Below are positions 18,277 through 26,118 of a stretch of DNA of 64,000 nucleotides, in pieces. The stretch comes from an uncultured Coriobacteriaceae bacterium (lineage in GTDB: Bacteria > Actinomycetota > Coriobacteriia > Coriobacteriales > Atopobiaceae). A program made the position numbers and the translations under genes. Within the stretch, counting starts at the first letter, position 1. Each line of letters begins with the position of its first letter. The stretch is taken from positions 26,445 to 90,444 of the forward strand of contig CACYWP010000013.1 of the NCBI GenBank assembly GCA_902778135.1, read 5' to 3'. Under the pieces are notes generated by a model, which worked only from the letters and a program-made list of their open reading frames with translations, was not told where the DNA came from and did not search any database.

Positions 18277-19439
18277 CAATAATCGCCCCCCTCAAGTGCC
18301 TCACTCGTCTCGTACACGTGCGCGTCCGCACGGCTGGTCTCCGACAGCCCGTCATTCACGCTCGCCGTGAGGTCGCAGGTGGACAGCGCGTCCAGCTCCT
18401 CTTTCGTCACGCAGCCCTCCTCGTAGGCGCGCACAATGGGCAGCTCGTGCATGTCGTAAGCCTTCTTGCCGAGCAGGCTCTTGGCCTTGTGGGCGGCCAC
18501 CCACGCCGCGGGCTTCCAGATGTACTTGTGCATGGCCGGGGAGACCGAGCCGATCATCCAGCAGTTGCGGTCGCAGTGGCGCACCTTCATGCGCACGACG
18601 TCCGCCTGCTCGGAGTTCCAGAGCTCGTCCCAGGTCTGCTCGTTGAGGTTGCCCATGACCTCCTTGTCCTTGGTCCCGTTGCAGGGCATCACGTCGCCGT
18701 AGGGGTCGATGAAGAAGGTGTCGAAGGCCATGTCGCACTGCAGCAGGCGCGGCTGCCCGTAGATGTAGTTGATCAGGCCGTGGTTGAAGTAGGCGCGGAA
18801 CCACTTCTTGGGCGAGTTCGACTTGAGCAGCTCGTTCACCAGATCCTCGAAGTTCTGGGCCACCATCGGGCGGTCGTGGATGACGTTGTGGGCCTCCACG
18901 AAGTAGAAACTGTTGTGCAGGCTCGCCGTGGCGAACTCCATCCCCAGCTCGTCAGAGAGCCTGTAGAGCGCCACGAGGTCAGGGGCGTTGCGGTCCTGCA
19001 CCGTCATGCCGAAACCCACGTCGGGGTGGCCCATCTCCACCAGCTTCTTGAGCGTTGAGTAGCCGCGCTCGAAACCGTTGGGCAGGCCGCGAATCTCGTC
19101 GTTGGTTTGCTGGAGCCCCTCGATGGAGACACGTATGCCAACTTCGGGGAATTCCTCCGCGAGCGCCAGGATGCGGTCTGTGAAGTAGCCGTTGGTGGAG
19201 ATGACGATGCGGTCGCTCTTCTTGTACAGCTCGCGCACGATGTCGGGCAGGTCTTGCCGGATGAAGGGCTCGCCGCCCGTGATGTTGGTGAAGTACATGC
19301 GCGGGAGCTTCCTGATGGTCTCGAGCGAAAGCTCCTCCTCGGGGCGGCTCGGCGCCTTGTAGCGGCTGCACATGTTGCACCGCGCGTTGCATCGGTAGGT
19401 GACGATGACGGTTCCGTTGAGCTTCTTCTCCTTGGGCAT
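18276..19439 (-). CDS. Radical SAM protein with SPASM-like C-terminal cysteines
   Basis: 387 residues. The cluster motif is TYRCNARCNMCSRYK (Cys17, Cys21, Cys24), followed by NITGGEPFIRQD and ISTNGYFTD, so SAM-dependent radical chemistry is expected. A second cysteine set (LLQCDMAF, DVMPCNGTKD, RHCDRNCWM) with GNLNEQTWDELWNSEQ is the usual SPASM/twitch region for an auxiliary cluster. Its substrate is unknown; in this operon it probably modifies a sugar or the glycan lipid intermediate (inference). The start MPKEKKLNG follows GGAGG and overlaps the acyltransferase stop as TGATG. Confidence 0.88.
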   Translation of the reverse strand: MPKEKKLNGTVIVTYRCNARCNMCSRYKAPSRPEEELSLETIRKLPRMYFTNITGGEPFIRQDLPDIVRELYKKSDRIVISTNGYFTDRILALAEEFPEVGIRVSIEGLQQTNDEIRGLPNGFERGYSTLKKLVEMGHPDVGFGMTVQDRNAPDLVALYRLSDELGMEFATASLHNSFYFVEAHNVIHDRPMVAQNFEDLVNELLKSNSPKKWFRAYFNHGLINYIYGQPRLLQCDMAFDTFFIDPYGDVMPCNGTKDKEVMGNLNEQTWDELWNSEQADVVRMKVRHCDRNCWMIGSVSPAMHKYIWKPAAWVAAHKAKSLLGKKAYDMHELPIVRAYEEGCVTKEELDALSTCDLTASVNDGLSETSRADAHVYETSEALEGGDY

Positions 19440-20443
19440 CAGCGAGTGCCTCCGATCTTTATGTAGCGAGTGGGATAGACGAGGAAATCGAGCGGCGCCA
19501 GACGCTCCATGGCTAGTATCGCCAGCGCGGGACCGACGAAGCTCGCAGCGATGCCCAGGGGCACGTGGACGAGTGCCGACGACGTGCCGAGGCGCAGGAG
19601 GACCGCCCTCGTACCAGCGGCAAAGATGGTGTGCATGAGGTAGACGGGCATGGTGAAGCGCGCGCACGCATCGAGCCACGCCGGCCGCGCATCGGATGTG
19701 GCACTGCGGCACAGCGACAGCACGCAGACGCAGGCTACGAGGCCAAGTGCCAGCTGCGCTGCATCACCGGCTCCTGCGGCAAAGACGGCGAGGCTCAGTG
19801 GCAGGAAGGAGAGGCAGGCAAGGCCCACGCGCCTCGTCAGCAGTCGCTGCCACCCCAGTTCGGGCAGGCACATGCCCGAGACGAACCAGCACCAGTACCT
19901 CGTCACGCTGCTAGCTGCATACGGCATGGATGCACCCCCCAGCAGATTCGTCGCCCTGACCGCCACGGAGACGGCGAGCAGGAAGAACGCAAGGGAGGCA
20001 CCGCCCGTCGTTGGCGTCACCACGAACACGAAGAAGAGCGTGTAGAGGTACCAGTATGGCGCCGTGGGACGGACAAGCAGCGTCTGTAGCAGGCCCGCCT
20101 CCTCCGTGTTCACCGCATCCCCGGCAAGGGACTTCATCGCCAGCGTCACGCAGGTGAAGGCGACGTAGGGGACGCCGAGCGCCAGCGCCTTCTTGCGCAT
20201 GTTACGCCACCAGGATGCAGGCGAGTCAACCTTCGAGTAACGCTGGTAGAGGTATCCGCTGCACACGAAGAACAGCGGAACGTGGAAGGTGTAGATCGTT
20301 ATCTGGAACCAGCCGTAGACCGGCCCATCCAAGAGAATCCCAGCCTTCGTCATGCTCTGGAAGAAGTGGCCGAGCACCACCAGCACGCAGGCGACCACCT
20401 TGACGTCATCGACCCATGCCTCTCTCGTCCTCAGCTTAGCCAT
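19439..20443 (-). CDS. Acyltransferase 3 family membrane protein
   Basis: 334 residues with about ten membrane spans. The N-terminus WVDDVKVVACVLVVLGHFFQS carries the conserved histidine of the acyltransferase 3 (OafA/WecH-like) family, followed by FHVPLFFVCSGYLYQR. Such proteins O-acetylate surface glycans from a cytoplasmic acyl donor. The start at 20443 has AAGGAGG and overlaps the upstream glycosyltransferase end closely (stop at 20445). Confidence 0.88.
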   Translation of the reverse strand: MAKLRTREAWVDDVKVVACVLVVLGHFFQSMTKAGILLDGPVYGWFQITIYTFHVPLFFVCSGYLYQRYSKVDSPASWWRNMRKKALALGVPYVAFTCVTLAMKSLAGDAVNTEEAGLLQTLLVRPTAPYWYLYTLFFVFVVTPTTGGASLAFFLLAVSVAVRATNLLGGASMPYAASSVTRYWCWFVSGMCLPELGWQRLLTRRVGLACLSFLPLSLAVFAAGAGDAAQLALGLVACVCVLSLCRSATSDARPAWLDACARFTMPVYLMHTIFAAGTRAVLLRLGTSSALVHVPLGIAASFVGPALAILAMERLAPLDFLVYPTRYIKIGGTR

Positions 20444-20444
20444 G

Positions 20445-21575
20445 TTAACCGACCTCCTTCTGATTCGGTCGGTACAGCTCGAGGGTCCGTGCCACGACGG
20501 AGTCCCAGTCATATGTGGTCGTGACGCGTTCATGGGCGGCGGCGCCCAGCTCGCGGGCACGGGCCGAGTCATCCAGCAGACCCGCCAGCGCGTCGCGCAG
20601 GTCGCCCGTGTCACCTCTGGAGAAGGTGACCCCTGTCCCTGCAAGCACGTTGGCGCACTCGGGGATGTCGCTCGTCACGCAGGCGCATCCATATGACATT
20701 GCCTCGAGCAGCGAGAGCGGCATGCCCTCCACGTCGGAGGGCAGCACGTAGCAGTAGGCGTTGGAGTAGAGCTCGGCCAGTACGTCGCCCGTCACGAAGC
20801 CCGTGAACAGGACGCGGTCGTCGCCGGCCGCGAGTGCCCTGACCTCGTCCATGTACTCCGAGGTGTCCGACGCCGCGCCCGCGACCACGAGCCTCTTATT
20901 GGTGTCCAGCTGGCGATATGCCTCCAGCAGGTAGTGCAGGCCCTTCTCCGGCACGATGCGCCCGAGGTAGAGCAAGTAGGAGCCCCCAGAGAGCCCCCAG
21001 CGATCAGCAATCTCGCGCGCAGGCAGCGGCTCGCACGCATCGACCCCGTTGGGGATCAGGACTGTCTCGCGACCGTAGGTCTCTCGGAAATAGTTCTGCG
21101 CTGCCTTGGAGAGCACGATGACCTCGTCGGCGCACCGGGCGGCCGTCCGCTCGCCCAGCCTGATGTAGGCGCTGGCGAGCCGTCCCCACTTTGCTCGCTG
21201 CCAGTCGAGCCCGTGGATGGTGGCGACGGTGCGGATGCGTGCCCAATGTGCGATCCTCAGCGGCACGCAGGGACCCTCGGCATGGTAGTGGATGACATCA
21301 GGACGCTGTCGAATAGCACGAAGTGTGGCAAAGAAGGATGAGGTCAACGCGGCCAAGCCCCTGACGTCGACCGTGCGCACCGGCTCGACGCGCACGCCTT
21401 CCTGCACGCACTCGCCGGCCGTCTCGCCGCCGGTCATCACGTCGCGACCGCCCCGGTCGTAGCAGGTCACCTCATGGCCGAGCGCCGACATGCGTCGGGC
21501 CAGCTCGGTGACCACCACCTCCACGCCACCCTCGCGAGAGCCATAGCGCTTGTGCCCTACCATAGCGATGTGCAT
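20445..21575 (-). CDS. Family 4 glycosyltransferase
   Basis: 376 residues. GT-B fold: N-terminal MHIAMVGHKRYGSREGGVEVVVTELARRMSALGH (split by a Gly-rich loop), then LLYLGRIVPEKGLHYLLEAY and the EX7E donor motif in SDVEGMPLSLLEAMSYG. It should transfer a sugar from a nucleotide donor early in repeat-unit assembly, as the gene directly follows the priming transferase. The start has GGGAGCTAG. Confidence 0.92.
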   Translation of the reverse strand: MHIAMVGHKRYGSREGGVEVVVTELARRMSALGHEVTCYDRGGRDVMTGGETAGECVQEGVRVEPVRTVDVRGLAALTSSFFATLRAIRQRPDVIHYHAEGPCVPLRIAHWARIRTVATIHGLDWQRAKWGRLASAYIRLGERTAARCADEVIVLSKAAQNYFRETYGRETVLIPNGVDACEPLPAREIADRWGLSGGSYLLYLGRIVPEKGLHYLLEAYRQLDTNKRLVVAGAASDTSEYMDEVRALAAGDDRVLFTGFVTGDVLAELYSNAYCYVLPSDVEGMPLSLLEAMSYGCACVTSDIPECANVLAGTGVTFSRGDTGDLRDALAGLLDDSARARELGAAAHERVTTTYDWDSVVARTLELYRPNQKEVG

Positions 21576-21579
21576 GACG

Positions 21580-22410
21580 CTAGCTCCCCTGCGCGGTGAG
21601 CACGACGCCCACGGTCTGGATAATCAACTTGAAGTCCGCCCATATCGAGCACTGCTTGATGTAGAGCAGGTCGAGGTCCACCCACTCGTCAAAGGTGATG
21701 GAATCGCGATTACGCCTCGTCTGCCAGTAGCAGGTAATGCCCGGCTTCACTAGCAGGCGCTGCCGCTGGTAGTCGTTGTACTGGGCTACCTCCTTGGGTA
21801 AGGCCGGTCTCGGCCCCACCACGGACATGTCGCCCAGAAGCACGTTGATGAACTGCGGGAACTCGTCGATCGAGGTCTTCCTGATGAACCTCCCCACCCG
21901 CGTGATGCGCGGGTCTTCGGCAATCTTGAAGACCGGGCCGTCCTTCTCGTTGAAGTCCTGAAGGCTCTCTAGCAGGTCTTCCGCATTAGCCACCATGGAG
22001 CGGAATTTGTACATCTTGAAGATGCGTCCGTCTTTGCCCACGCGGTCTTGCGTAAAGAAGACAGGACCCTTTGGGTCGTCTAGCTTTATGGCAACGGCCA
22101 CAATAGCCAACGGAATGAACAGTACCAGCAGCACTACGGCGCTAAAACAAATGTCGAACGCACGCTTGATGAAGCGATAGCCAATGCGGGAGTCGACCCC
22201 TTCAACGGGGCTTCCACCTACCTCTGCACGCACACTCGCGGGGCGCTCGGTGGCCCCACGACTAATGCAATCCACCTCTGAATCAATGTCACAAGCGTAA
22301 CCACTGGGGACGGTCACGCCATCCGTAACAGCACGATCATGCCCAGACCGAGCAGTCTGGGCATAATACGTACCGCGCGAAGACCGCGCGTATGATTTGG
22401 TTTCAGCCAA
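21580..22410 (-). CDS. Polyprenyl-phosphate sugar phosphotransferase (priming transferase)
   Basis: 276 residues. After about 75 hydrophilic residues comes one membrane segment (AFDICFSAVVLLVLFIPLAI) and the cytoplasmic catalytic domain of the WbaP/WcaJ family: GPVFFTQDRVGKDGRIFKMYKFRSM, then TSIDEFPQFINVLLGDMSVV-GPRP, then KPGITCYWQTR. It loads the first sugar-1-phosphate onto undecaprenyl phosphate and so begins repeat-unit synthesis. The start is a TTG with GAGGTAG upstream. The long N-terminal Ser/Arg-rich tail is unusual. Confidence 0.9.
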   Translation of the reverse strand: MAETKSYARSSRGTYYAQTARSGHDRAVTDGVTVPSGYACDIDSEVDCISRGATERPASVRAEVGGSPVEGVDSRIGYRFIKRAFDICFSAVVLLVLFIPLAIVAVAIKLDDPKGPVFFTQDRVGKDGRIFKMYKFRSMVANAEDLLESLQDFNEKDGPVFKIAEDPRITRVGRFIRKTSIDEFPQFINVLLGDMSVVGPRPALPKEVAQYNDYQRQRLLVKPGITCYWQTRRNRDSITFDEWVDLDLLYIKQCSIWADFKLIIQTVGVVLTAQGS

Positions 22411-22436
22411 CTTCTACCTCAAACGGTCACCCTCAG

Positions 22437-22474
22437 AGAAGCAGACGGCAGCCGTTTGCACCGCAGCCGCTTCT
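22437..22474 (-). other. Leader hairpin between the second LoaP-like gene and the priming transferase
   Basis: On the minus strand AGAAGC pairs with GCTTCT around an inner GGC/GCC-containing stem. It starts at the stop codon of the LoaP-like gene. LoaP-type antiterminators are known to bind an RNA hairpin in the leader of the operon they control, so this is a candidate site (inference). Confidence 0.4.
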
Positions 22475-23066
22475 ACCCTGTATTTGGCATCACGGCCAGC
22501 CCCACGGTTGTGCGTATCGTCATCTGACCCGCATGAATCTCTAGCTCCGCTAGATTCAGCCGGCGCTTGATTCTCACGATCATTCCCTCGTGGCCCATCA
22601 GCGGGCCCTCGGTCACTACGATGCTGTCGCCTTCCTTGTAGGCGATGCTCATGGGGATGGTTCGGTCGCCTTCCGTGGTCCACCGCTCGATCCAAGACCG
22701 ATCGTCTTCGCTCAGGGGCGCAAACGTCTCTCCCATAGTGAGGAGCCTTGTGAGGCCACTTACTTTCCGCAGCACGCGCGCGAGCTTCCACGGGTCGGAG
22801 GTCACGGCCACCACGTAGCCCGGAAGCAGGAGCTTCTCCTCGTCATGCCACTCGCCGTGCAGCTTGAACTGCGTGCGATAGGAGGGCGAGAAGCACTCGC
22901 GGAGCAGGACGCCGTCGCTGTCACCCGAATCGATGCCCTCATCGGTCTCGGCTGTCAGCAAATGCTCTTCCTGCTCTGCATTGCTGCATGCGCGCCTAAT
23001 CGCTTCGCAAGCATGAAGCTCACGACCGGTCTCCACCTGTATAACGTACCAACCGGCACCATGCAT
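22473..23066 (-). CDS. NusG-paralogue antiterminator, LoaP-like (second in operon)
   Basis: 197 residues. NusG N-terminal domain: GWYVIQVETGRELHACEAIRRAC, then LLLPGYVVAVTSDPWKLARVLRKVSG; C-terminal KOW-type part: YKEGDSIVVTEGPLMGHEGMIVRIKRRLN. Specialised NusG paralogues (LoaP, RfaH) stop early termination in long polysaccharide operons. An insertion of about 30 acidic residues after position 32 is not present in the other copy. The start follows GAGGAGGAG. It lies directly upstream of the priming transferase. Confidence 0.85.
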   Translation of the reverse strand: MHGAGWYVIQVETGRELHACEAIRRACSNAEQEEHLLTAETDEGIDSGDSDGVLLRECFSPSYRTQFKLHGEWHDEEKLLLPGYVVAVTSDPWKLARVLRKVSGLTRLLTMGETFAPLSEDDRSWIERWTTEGDRTIPMSIAYKEGDSIVVTEGPLMGHEGMIVRIKRRLNLAELEIHAGQMTIRTTVGLAVMPNTG

Positions 23067-23093
23067 GGCTCCTCCTCGACATTACAGGCGTCC

Positions 23094-23117
23094 GAGCCAT
23101 GGCTACGCCATGGGCTC
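23094..23117 (-). other. Strong hairpin upstream of the second LoaP-like gene
   Basis: GAGCCATGGC / GCCATGGGCTC forms a 10-bp stem (one bulge) with a 3-nt loop, 28 bp before the gene start and inside the 212-bp gap between the two LoaP-like genes. No U-tract follows on the minus strand. It could be an antiterminator recognition hairpin or mRNA structure (inference). Confidence 0.4.
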
Positions 23118-23288
23118 TCGCCCACAATGAAAGAGACGTATTCGCTCCCCTTGACGGACGACCGCAACCGCACGAAGCCCGGAGCAAGCGGTGTAGAGGT
23201 GTCACCTACTGGCAGCACCCCTCGGTGGATGCGCTCATCTGCACAAGTGCATTCATCGAGGGAAGCTGTAGGCATCGCTATCTTCACA

Positions 23289-23876
23289 TCACCGCCTCGC
23301 CACTATCGCCAGCGGCATGCTCAGCATGCTCGTAGCTCCGTCGCCCTCACCTACACGCACCAGGGCGAAGCTCTTCCTGCGCACAAATCGCGCTACACGG
23401 CTCTCGCGGCCCATCAGGGGTCCTCCCTGCACATGTAGAGCGTCAGAGATGACCTCGCCCCAGCTCAGGCGCACGACATGCTCTGCATCCATCGTCTGTT
23501 CCAGCAGCCGCTGTGCATCCTCGGACACGGGCTGGTACCCGCGCCCGACGGCTCCTGCCATCCGCACAGGAAAGCTCAGCTTCGTCAACGCGCGCGACAG
23601 CCCGGGAGCGTCCTTTGTCGTAGCTACGAAGAACCCAGGGAACATATCCACAACATCGGTGACCCACTCGCCATGGAACTTGCGCTGACGCTCTTTCCGA
23701 AGCACAAACGCATCCTCCAGCAGCTCCGCCGACACGATCCGGCGCACCTTCTGGCAGGTGGCTTCCTCGCGCCCCTCGGGGCACGCAACGAGATACCAGC
23801 GCAGCTTACCGCGTGGGGATCGCCGTCCCAAAGGCAGTGCCGCAACGCCGCTCTCGTATGTCGAAACCTGGGCCAT
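23289..23876 (-). CDS. NusG-paralogue antiterminator, LoaP-like (first in operon)
   Basis: 195 residues from the ATG at 23876, which has GGAG at good distance; a TTG 21 bp upstream is possible. NusG-type domain: RWYLVACPEGREEATCQKVRRIV, then DMFPGFFVATTKDAPGLSRALTKL; C-terminal KOW-type part with GGPLMGRESRVARFVRRKSFALV. It is the first gene of the 13-kb polysaccharide operon and is separated from the second NusG paralogue by 222 bp. A perfect palindrome sits about 60 bp upstream, in the expected promoter. Confidence 0.85.
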   Translation of the reverse strand: MAQVSTYESGVAALPLGRRSPRGKLRWYLVACPEGREEATCQKVRRIVSAELLEDAFVLRKERQRKFHGEWVTDVVDMFPGFFVATTKDAPGLSRALTKLSFPVRMAGAVGRGYQPVSEDAQRLLEQTMDAEHVVRLSWGEVISDALHVQGGPLMGRESRVARFVRRKSFALVRVGEGDGATSMLSMPLAIVARR

Positions 23877-23935
23877 TCGTCTCCGTTCATTCCTCAAAAC
23901 CGAACGTATGCCGACCGATATCGTTTATCCACAGG

Positions 23936-23954
23936 ATATTAGTTGTACTAATAT
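23936..23954. promoter_or_regulatory. Operator-like palindrome, copy 1 (LoaP side)
   Basis: The palindrome GGATATTAG-TTGTA-CTAATATCC (23934-23956) is perfect over 9-bp arms. Its core ATATTAGTTGT is repeated 244 bp away next to the divergent repressor gene. It lies 60-80 bp before the first LoaP-like gene, where a promoter should be. It also has TTTTAT on the plus strand, but no plus-strand gene ends here. Confidence 0.6.
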
Positions 23955-24179
23955 CCTTTTATACTAATCAACAAATCGGTAAGAACAGAGCTTCCGCAGC
24001 ACCACCTTGATCAGAACCACAACACCGTGGCACCAAAGCTCAATGCACCTTGCCCTATCCCATTACCGTTTCTGCGTTTCTACTGTTGGTCAACCTCTTT
24101 CCTCGTAAGAACCCATAGGGTTCCCGTCGCCCGTGACAGGAACCCCAACCCAACGCATTGTACCGCGTGCTAGATAGAA

Positions 24180-24198
24180 ATATTAGTTGTCCTCATAT
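24180..24198. promoter_or_regulatory. Operator-like palindrome, copy 2 (repressor side)
   Basis: 17 of 19 positions equal copy 1 (ATATTAGTTGTcCTcATAT). It lies 188 bp before the repressor gene. Paired sites in a divergent region are typical of an autoregulated CI/LexA-type repressor (inference). Confidence 0.5.
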
Positions 24199-24385
24199 TT
24201 TTACGAACTCCATCATAGCCACCACACAAGGCCTGCTACCCGCCCACCCCTCCTAGAGGGCAATAGTTGGTGGATTGAGTCGCACCTTGGCTCTCGCGCA
24301 CTTGGTTACATGAGGCACCGCTTCGCTTTGACGCCTCTTTCGCCCGTGCGAAACCCGCAACACCAGCCGTTTCCGGGAGCATGCC

Positions 24386-25117
24386 ATGGATATCCCCCGC
24401 ACCATCAGGGAACTCAGAAAGAAGACGGGGCTCAACCAGCAGGGCTTTGCCAAGGCCATGGGTGTCACCCAAAGCGCTGTCTCTCATTGGGAGCGGGGAT
24501 CCACGGCTTTCGAGCTCGCCAAGGTCCCACGGCTGGCGCAAGTAACGGGCCTCTCCGAACGGGAACTCATGCGGAGGCTTGCCGGAGACGCAAGCGACGA
24601 AGAAGCCACCGTCGACAACTCCCCCACCTCGCCGCAGCTCACTCCCTATTTCCAGGGCCTCAGCGACGCTATAGCGCGGGCTGATTCGCTTGAGACCGTC
24701 ATTATCAAGGCTCAGGCGTCGATCTCGGTCCCCCTGGTCACGCTTGGCCGCGTGCATGCGGGCCACTTCAGCGACGAGGAACTGGTGGGCTATAGCGTCG
24801 AGGTGCCTGCGTCGCTATTGGAAGAGCATCCCGCAGCCGAAGCCGTGGTTGTCGAAGGCGACTGCATGGACCGCGTCGCCTCGGAAGGCGACATCGTCGT
24901 ATTTGACCCCGACCTGGCACCCACCAACGGGCGCATTGTCATCGTCGAGACGAAGGACCACGGGGCCATCATTCGTCGTTGGCACAAGGGCAATGACACG
25001 CTGATCCTCTACGCCGAGAGCCATATCGACTACCCCGACATCGTCATCACCGGCGACACGCCTATCCGCGTCATCGGCACGGTCGTCAAGGTCATCGTCC
25101 CGGATAGCAAACTGTAA
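24386..25117 (+). CDS. LexA/CI-like repressor (HTH plus S24 peptidase-like domain) with altered catalytic residues
   Basis: 243 residues. Residues 4-60 are an XRE-type helix-turn-helix (IRELRKKTGLNQQGFAKAMG, VTQSAVSHWERG). Residues 115-243 are the LexA/UmuD-type domain. The Ala-Gly cleavage site is kept (GRVHAGHF, Ala125-Gly126). The catalytic serine position reads EGDCMDR, i.e. Cys160, and the lysine position reads GAIIRRW, i.e. Arg197. Autocleavage by the usual Ser-Lys dyad is therefore not expected, so it may respond to another signal or use Cys160. It is divergent from the polysaccharide operon with paired palindromes between, so it is probably its repressor (inference). RBS GGGAG. Confidence 0.82.
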   Translation: MDIPRTIRELRKKTGLNQQGFAKAMGVTQSAVSHWERGSTAFELAKVPRLAQVTGLSERELMRRLAGDASDEEATVDNSPTSPQLTPYFQGLSDAIARADSLETVIIKAQASISVPLVTLGRVHAGHFSDEELVGYSVEVPASLLEEHPAAEAVVVEGDCMDRVASEGDIVVFDPDLAPTNGRIVIVETKDHGAIIRRWHKGNDTLILYAESHIDYPDIVITGDTPIRVIGTVVKVIVPDSKL

Positions 25118-25249
25118 CGGCACCGTTGTAGATACAGACACGCACCGGGCGATGCGTCATATCTGCACCGCATGATGTGCGTAAAACAGGCCGTGTAGCT
25201 GACTTTTCACGTAAGAAATGCGACGCGCTTGCGAGCGATACGCGCTGGT

Positions 25250-25285
25250 GACGCGTAAAGTAGCCGGTACGGCCAGTTTTACGTC
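25250..25285. repeat. 36-nt hairpin repeat, copy 2 (tandem with copy 3)
   Basis: Arms GACGCGTAAA / TTTTACGTC with an inner GCCG-GTA-CGGC stem. This copy and copy 3 are spaced 72 nt apart, with the shared linker GTGAGCGATACGC between. A degenerate further unit lies at about 25175-25215. Confidence 0.7.
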
Positions 25286-25321
25286 ATCTGTACGGTGCAG
25301 CCGTGAGCGATACGCATGAGC

Positions 25322-25357
25322 GACGCAAAAAGCAGCCGGCACGAGGAGTTATACGTC
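25322..25357. repeat. 36-nt hairpin repeat, copy 3
   Basis: Arms GACGCAAAA / TTATACGTC pair imperfectly. Length and linker are the same as copy 2. Confidence 0.6.
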
Positions 25358-25412
25358 GCCGAGGCGGTGCGGTCATGAGCAATGCGGGCTAGTCTAAGTT
25401 GCTGTCCTGTCC

Positions 25413-25700
25413 TTATATCCCTGCCGCAACGAGGTCCATGTCTACGAGATGCCGCAGATAGTCGGACCGCTTCATGCCCAGCTGCCGGGCCCTTCTGTCA
25501 ATCTTCTCTATCGTGGAGACGGGCTCCCTGAAGCCAACCTGCTTGGTCTCTTCTCCGAACAGCAACGGACGCCCCATGACAACCTCTCCGCGAGGCTCGC
25601 CATGCAGGACGCCATCGGCCGCATCGCGCTCCCACTCATCGAGCACTTCGGAGCCAAGGCCAAACCTATCCTCTATTTCCTCTGCCGCTGCGATCCTCAT
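25413..25700 (-). CDS. Antitoxin-like protein with C-terminal ribbon-helix-helix
   Basis: 95 residues. The C-terminal half (FREPVSTIEKIDRRARQLGM, KRSDYLRHLVDMDLV) looks like a ribbon-helix-helix DNA-binding unit; the first half is acidic and probably binds the partner. The ATG overlaps the stop of the upstream small protein (ATGA), the toxin-first order known from BrnT/BrnA-type modules. As the second gene of such a pair it would neutralise the toxin and repress the operon (inference). Confidence 0.65.
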   Translation of the reverse strand: MRIAAAEEIEDRFGLGSEVLDEWERDAADGVLHGEPRGEVVMGRPLLFGEETKQVGFREPVSTIEKIDRRARQLGMKRSDYLRHLVDMDLVAAGI

Positions 25701-25963
25701 CCGCTCCTCCTCTCGAGGCCCAACTCCTTTAGGACGTTTTGCGTGGGAGGCCTCATGGCATGGTAAACGATCATCCCAAAGCCCCTCTCCGCTGCGACAA
25801 TCTGCAAAGGCCGTCCCTGTCTGTCGGGACCAATCAGGACTATCTCCCCCTCGTTGGGTGCACCGCGGTACTGCTTCCGATGGAAATGCTCCCAGGCGTA
25901 TTCAATGTCTTCTTGGGCGACCCCATGCTTGAAGGCGTGTTCACTGACGATGATATCGTCCAT
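25697..25963 (-). CDS. Small toxin-like protein of a type II toxin-antitoxin pair
   Basis: 88 residues from the ATG at 25963 (GGAG upstream). The sequence MDDIIVSEHAFKHGVAQEDI, then KQYRGAPNEGEIVLIGPDRQ, then GRPLQIVAAERGFGMIVYHA has the layout of a BrnT-like small RNase fold: an N-terminal His-containing helix, then a four-strand sheet. The exact family is not certain. The frame is open upstream to 26116 but without a ribosome site. Confidence 0.6.
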   Translation of the reverse strand: MDDIIVSEHAFKHGVAQEDIEYAWEHFHRKQYRGAPNEGEIVLIGPDRQGRPLQIVAAERGFGMIVYHAMRPPTQNVLKELGLERRSG

Positions 25964-26069
25964 GCCTACTCCGATTTCGTACAACAAAAAGTATAACCTC
26001 GTTAGGACATTTTGTACAACGTAAGTCTTGCCGTTCTTGTGTTTCTCTTCTTCGCTGAAACCTTGTGAC

Positions 26070-26106
26070 AATGGCGGGCGACGCGGTCGCGAGCGATACG
26101 CACACC
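26070..26106. repeat. Flank fragment of the 36-nt hairpin repeat
   Basis: Contains GCGAGCGATACGCAC preceded by GACGCGGTC, matching the linker of the other copies, but no complete hairpin is present. Confidence 0.45.
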
Positions 26107-26118
26107 GGCGCCCCACCC

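Larger units (their letters stand above)
23877..24385. other. Divergent control region between the polysaccharide operon and the repressor gene
   Basis: 509 bp without a gene and lower in GC than its surroundings. It contains the two operator-like palindromes and the promoters of both directions; the long distance to the repressor start (188 bp from copy 2) leaves room for a leader. Confidence 0.55.

Noticed and set aside
23934..23956. Plus-strand terminator (hairpin followed by TTTTAT)
   Set aside because: No plus-strand gene ends here; the same core recurs at 24180 without a T-tract, which favours an operator.
25157..25342. 61-codon minus-strand frame and related frames at 8.5-9.3 kb and 27.1-27.6 kb with similar peptides (AYRSR, TNDAKL)
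   Set aside because: The similarity comes from the 36-nt hairpin repeat and its linker read in several frames, not from a protein family.
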